From Porticoccaceae bacterium (GTDB taxonomy: Bacteria > Pseudomonadota > Gammaproteobacteria > Pseudomonadales > Porticoccaceae): a DNA stretch of 16,868 bases. The notes below the pieces were generated by a model that ran no database searches, was not told where the DNA came from, and saw nothing but the letters and a program-made list of their open reading frames with translations. The position numbers were made by a program, and so were the translations under genes. The stretch is from positions 1-16,868 of the forward strand of contig JALOAH010000079.1 of NCBI GenBank assembly GCA_023228865.1. The letters are read 5' to 3'. Below are positions 14,249 to 16,868 of the stretch, one piece after another (position 1 is the first letter of the stretch; each line of letters opens with the position of its first letter).

Positions 14249-16198
14249 TTAGCCAATACTGGCTCCCCGAGATCGCCCTAATTCCCAACTGGCACCACTG
14301 CCCCGAACCACAGCCGACAGCGACTGCCCCAGTCGCTGTTCGATCACCGGTTTCCAGGGCACGAGGCTGAATCCCCTGCCATCGTCCAGCATGGCGAAGC
14401 GGCCACTGGTGAGCATCAGGCTGCGGCGATAGATACCGCTTACTCGTTCGCCATCGGCGGACGGTCGAAACTCCAGGCCGGTTTCCGCCGTGATGCCTTC
14501 CGCTACTTTCGCCAGTTCCTTGTTGCGCAGTGTGGCCAGCAGGTTGCGGGCAAGGATGACACGACGGCCTCGCCTCTCCGCCAGGCCCTCTTCGACCAGG
14601 AAATCAGCTCGCTGTTGTAGGGCGCTTCCGACCTCGGCAGCGAAGCCCTGGCCACCACCGACATTCCTCCCGTCTATCAGTTGCTGATCCAACCAGGTGG
14701 CACCTATCGACCGGGCTTGGCGCTCGATGGAAATGTGGGATTTCAGGGTCACGGCAATGCCACCGCTACGCTGTCGATCGTATTGGCGACCCTGCTCCGG
14801 TAGATCGGCCGGTACGCGCCAGACGTCGTCGCCCAGGCGCTCCACGATGCCAGCGCGGCGCAAGGCTTCCAGCCGGCGGCGATGGGAGGTCAGTACGTCT
14901 TCAGGATCACGTCCAGGAGTATTTAAAGTCCGTTGCATCTGATCCGGGTTCATACGGTACAAACCCTCCTCAGTCAGTGAAGCAATATCTCGATCCACAG
15001 CGCGGACTTTGCCAACACCTGTTGCTTCAACCACGGCACCCATGGGGAACTCTCCCAGTTCCACCTTGGCAGGCAGCGCCACGTAATGCGCCTTGCCGTC
15101 GATGCCATCGAGCATCAGGTAACCCCTATCGTTCAATTCGTCAGCGAGGCCCTTGGCCGCGACACGGCCGATGATAGGACTGGCGTCTTCAGTCGGTTCG
15201 AACACATCCAGTTCACATTGCCTTCCGCTCATGGCTCGCTGCATGGTGCGGATAATGTCGCCCCGCTCTCCCATCGTTCGCAGTGTCCGCTCCGCCTCCG
15301 GATGGATCATCCAGCCGCCGGGCTGTCGTTCGCTCGCCAGCCCCATGCGCTGCAACCACTGCAGCCGACCAATCAATAAAAGGCGCTGACGTTTCAGGTG
15401 CGGCTCAGCAAGCTTTCGCATATCGAGCAGGCCGTCCTCTGCCTCGCGCTTCAGGGTGCGATCCAGACCGGTCCAGCGTTCCTGTTCGACCTCCCGTTGC
15501 AGACTGTGCTGGATCTCCAGTTCGGTGCGCGGCCCCAACCATTCGGTGGCTAGTTCGCAAGCCCGTCGCCGCATACCATCGGCGATGTAATCGCGGGAGA
15601 TGATTAAATCCCCACCCTGATCATCCCGCCCCCTTAAAACGATATGAGTATGCGGGTTGTCGGTGTTCCAGTGATCCACCGCCACCCAGTCCAATTGCGT
15701 GCCCAAGTCCTGCTCCATGCGTTGCATCACGTCGCGGGTATAGCGGTGCAGGTCTTCCAAGTCCGCCGCATCCTCGGGCGAGACGATGAAACGGAACTGG
15801 TGGCGATCCTTGCGGCCGCGCTGCTCGAAGTCGGCGAGGTCGGCATCGTCACTCAGGGCACTGTAGGCCCTGCCCTGTTGCCCATCACGGCCTACGCCTT
15901 CACGCTCGATATAGCGCAGATGAGTGATGGTGGAACGCTTCCCCGCTTTGGAGAGATTCACCAGCCGGGTCTTGATGGTGACGCGCCGGGCATTCGGCGC
16001 CAGGGATTGCCCGGCAAAGCGCGCGGCAACATGGCCACGGCCCAGTCGCGCCCCTGGACGGCCACCTCCCTTGCGGGCCCGGGACCCCGCCTTGCTGGCT
16101 TGCCTGATGACCGAGTTGATAAAGGTTTGGCCGCGATTTTTCGGTGCGTTGGGCCTGACCTTGAACTGCTCGCCCTCGTCATTGCGGCGCCGGCTCAT
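14249..16198 (-). CDS. rlxS: DUF3363 relaxase/mobilisation nuclease (VirD2-like, RlxS type)
   Basis: The 649-residue protein would nick the origin of transfer and lead the transferred strand in conjugation. After a basic N-terminus rich in Arg and Gly (about 1-75) come the relaxase motifs: THLRYIEREG with the likely nucleophile Y96, H133 in DRHQFRFIVSPED, and the metal-binding motif DHWNTDNPHTHIVLRGRD with H176, H183 and H185. The DUF3363 part follows to the end (LVPWKPVIEQRLGQ, closing GASIG), so the gene seems intact. The ATG at 16196-16198 is chosen because GGAGGT lies 5 bp upstream; the frame is open 15 codons further. It lies downstream of traF, as in Tn4371-type elements, and is transcribed toward the cargo genes. 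Confidence 0.9.
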   Translation of the reverse strand: MSRRRNDEGEQFKVRPNAPKNRGQTFINSVIRQASKAGSRARKGGGRPGARLGRGHVAARFAGQSLAPNARRVTIKTRLVNLSKAGKRSTITHLRYIEREGVGRDGQQGRAYSALSDDADLADFEQRGRKDRHQFRFIVSPEDAADLEDLHRYTRDVMQRMEQDLGTQLDWVAVDHWNTDNPHTHIVLRGRDDQGGDLIISRDYIADGMRRRACELATEWLGPRTELEIQHSLQREVEQERWTGLDRTLKREAEDGLLDMRKLAEPHLKRQRLLLIGRLQWLQRMGLASERQPGGWMIHPEAERTLRTMGERGDIIRTMQRAMSGRQCELDVFEPTEDASPIIGRVAAKGLADELNDRGYLMLDGIDGKAHYVALPAKVELGEFPMGAVVEATGVGKVRAVDRDIASLTEEGLYRMNPDQMQRTLNTPGRDPEDVLTSHRRRLEALRRAGIVERLGDDVWRVPADLPEQGRQYDRQRSGGIAVTLKSHISIERQARSIGATWLDQQLIDGRNVGGGQGFAAEVGSALQQRADFLVEEGLAERRGRRVILARNLLATLRNKELAKVAEGITAETGLEFRPSADGERVSGIYRRSLMLTSGRFAMLDDGRGFSLVPWKPVIEQRLGQSLSAVVRGSGASWELGRSRGASIG

Positions 16199-16608
16199 GG
16201 GGAACCTCCAGCGAAGTCCAGCAATAGGGGGCGCAAGTGACACGCGGCTATATCAGTGCGGACGTGGCATTGGCGCTTTTCATGGCACGCTACACACTCC
16301 AGGCGCGTGCCGCGTCCACCCCATGTGCAGACTGCCTTTTCGCGAGCCAAGGTGCCGCGACCTTTTATCTTGCCCTGCATCTTTCCCCTGTCTGATTGCC
16401 CGGTGAGGCGATGCCCCGGCGACGCTACGACACCCGCAAGTGGGTCGCCGGCGAGCGTCGGCCCCACCAATGGTGGAGGGCGCTCGGGGCAAGATATCTG
16501 CACAGGGGACTGCCGCATTTCGGTTGGCGCGACTGCACCCTTGCAACAGCGGCAGTAACACGAAAAGAGCATGACAATTGTTCCAACTTTCGCTTTCACG
16601 CTGGTCAC
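16195..16608 (-). CDS. Possible small cysteine-rich protein between traF and the relaxase gene
   Basis: A 137-codon frame fills the whole gap. Its GTG start overlaps the traF stop (GTGA, 16608-16605) and its TGA overlaps the relaxase ATG (ATGA, 16198-16195), the classic form of translationally coupled genes. The product would be rich in cysteine (CYCRCC near residue 20, CVACHEKRQC near 111-120) and basic, with no recognised domain. Against it, the rare GTG start has no strong ribosome site, codon use looks unremarkable, and the stretch contains two long stem-loops that suggest transfer-origin or leader sequence. It is therefore a low-confidence gene; a decayed gene or chance frame is equally possible. 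Confidence 0.3.
   Translation of the reverse strand: MTSVKAKVGTIVMLFSCYCRCCKGAVAPTEMRQSPVQISCPERPPPLVGPTLAGDPLAGVVASPGHRLTGQSDRGKMQGKIKGRGTLAREKAVCTWGGRGTRLECVACHEKRQCHVRTDIAACHLRPLLLDFAGGSP
16416..16486. other. Two abutting stem-loops, candidate part of an origin of transfer
   Basis: The first structure has CCGGCGAC (16416-16423) and GTCGCCGG (16444-16451) as perfect 8-bp arms. The second starts at the next base: CGAGCG (16452-16457) and CGCTCG (16481-16486) as outer arms, CCACCA (16464-16469) and TGGTGG (16471-16476) as inner arms. They lie in the 406 bp between traF and the relaxase gene, where a relaxase target is plausible. No IncP-type nick sequence was recognised. Confidence 0.4.
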
Positions 16609-16868
16609 TCCAGGTCGAGTCGGTGGGCCACGCCAATCACGTTTGCCCTATCGATCGGACCAAAATAGCGACTGTCAAAGGAAGCCGGATTGGTAGTACT
16701 GAGCAGGAACAGCTCGCCCTCATCAAGCTGACGGCAGCGCGTCCAGGAAGGCAATGGACGTGCCTGTGCATCAATGAGCAACACGTGGGCCACAGGTACG
16801 CCATCAATACGCACGAGGCCACTCTGAATGCAGACATGCTGTGGTGCTACCGCACCAACACGTTTCAG
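16605..16868 (-). CDS. traF: TraF-type S26 signal peptidase, C-terminal part
   Basis: The gene enters from the right edge; 87 residues are visible, ending at the TGA at 16605-16607. The LKRVGAV segment at the very edge holds the catalytic-type lysine of S26 peptidases, and GELFLLSTTNPASFDSRYFGPI is the strongly conserved C-terminal block of TraF. In RP4, TraF cyclises the conjugative pilin; in Tn4371-like elements this gene precedes the relaxase gene, as here. The catalytic serine, signal anchor and start are outside the window. A GTG inside this part at 16812-16814 is not the start, because the frame continues upstream with conserved sequence. Confidence 0.88.
   Translation of the reverse strand: MKRVGAVAPQHVCIQSGLVRIDGVPVAHVLLIDAQARPLPSWTRCRQLDEGELFLLSTTNPASFDSRYFGPIDRANVIGVAHRLDLE

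Noticed and set aside
15644..16240. 198-codon plus-strand frame opposite the relaxase gene
   Set aside because: It lies antisense to the relaxase HxH region and has no independent support.
16199..16243. Longer relaxase start at 16243
   Set aside because: The ATG at 16198 has GGAGGT at ideal spacing and begins the conserved MSRRR segment; the extra residues look like leader sequence.
16225..16250. TTGCGCCCCC on the minus strand as an IncQ-like nick site
   Set aside because: Only a short TGCGCCC core matches, the flanking bases differ, and no inverted repeat sits beside it.
1..16868. CRISPR array, tRNA or rRNA genes
   Set aside because: No regularly spaced repeats, cloverleaf-type sequences or ribosomal RNA segments were seen on either strand.

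Overview
The window looks like a cargo segment of a gammaproteobacterial mobile element, cut at both ends. The moderately GC-rich DNA, the enterobacterial-type yhiI-rbbA-yhhJ exporter operon, an LpxR-type lipid A deacylase, and the MocR, PhzF, LysE and YbfB families all point to a gammaproteobacterium, perhaps environmental or marine; the species cannot be told from this stretch. The right end (14249 to 16868, minus strand) is conjugation backbone: the C-terminal part of a TraF-type S26 signal peptidase, a small cysteine-rich reading frame, and a full DUF3363 relaxase. This arrangement resembles Tn4371-type integrative conjugative elements and related plasmids, which makes 1 to about 14250 plausible cargo beside the relaxase gene.

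Layout from left to right: the 3' end of a MocR-type regulator (1-245); a plus-strand envelope operon of HlyD adaptor (yhiI), double-ABC/permease fusion (rbbA) and ABC-2 permease (yhhJ), followed 3 bp later by an lpxR-family gene split by one in-frame amber codon; a LysE-family exporter; a structured leader before a small PepSY-associated membrane protein; a complete 1197-bp IS5-family insertion sequence with a TTAA target duplication and a frameshifted transposase; a YbfB/YjiJ-type MFS transporter whose start lies 3 bp past the IS target duplication; a minus-strand pair (PhzF isomerase, then a 2-hydroxychromene-2-carboxylate isomerase-like thioredoxin-fold protein) divergent from a full MocR regulator; a 54-codon membrane microprotein gene; and the conjugation genes.

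The exporter operon probably forms a tripartite efflux or secretion system in the inner membrane and periplasm. The coupled LpxR gene would trim lipid A in the outer membrane if its stop codon were read through or absent. The phzF/mocR intergenic region carries four matching half-sites, two of them forming a 12-bp perfect inverted repeat, arranged over the likely promoters of both divergent genes, so the MocR protein probably controls itself and the phzF pair. The most unusual points are the lpxR amber codon, the possible ribosome-binding-site switch before the PepSY gene, the IS placed exactly at the MFS start, two abutting stem-loops between traF and the relaxase that could belong to an origin of transfer, and the small open frame joined to both of those genes by 4-bp overlaps. 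No tRNA, rRNA or CRISPR array was seen.
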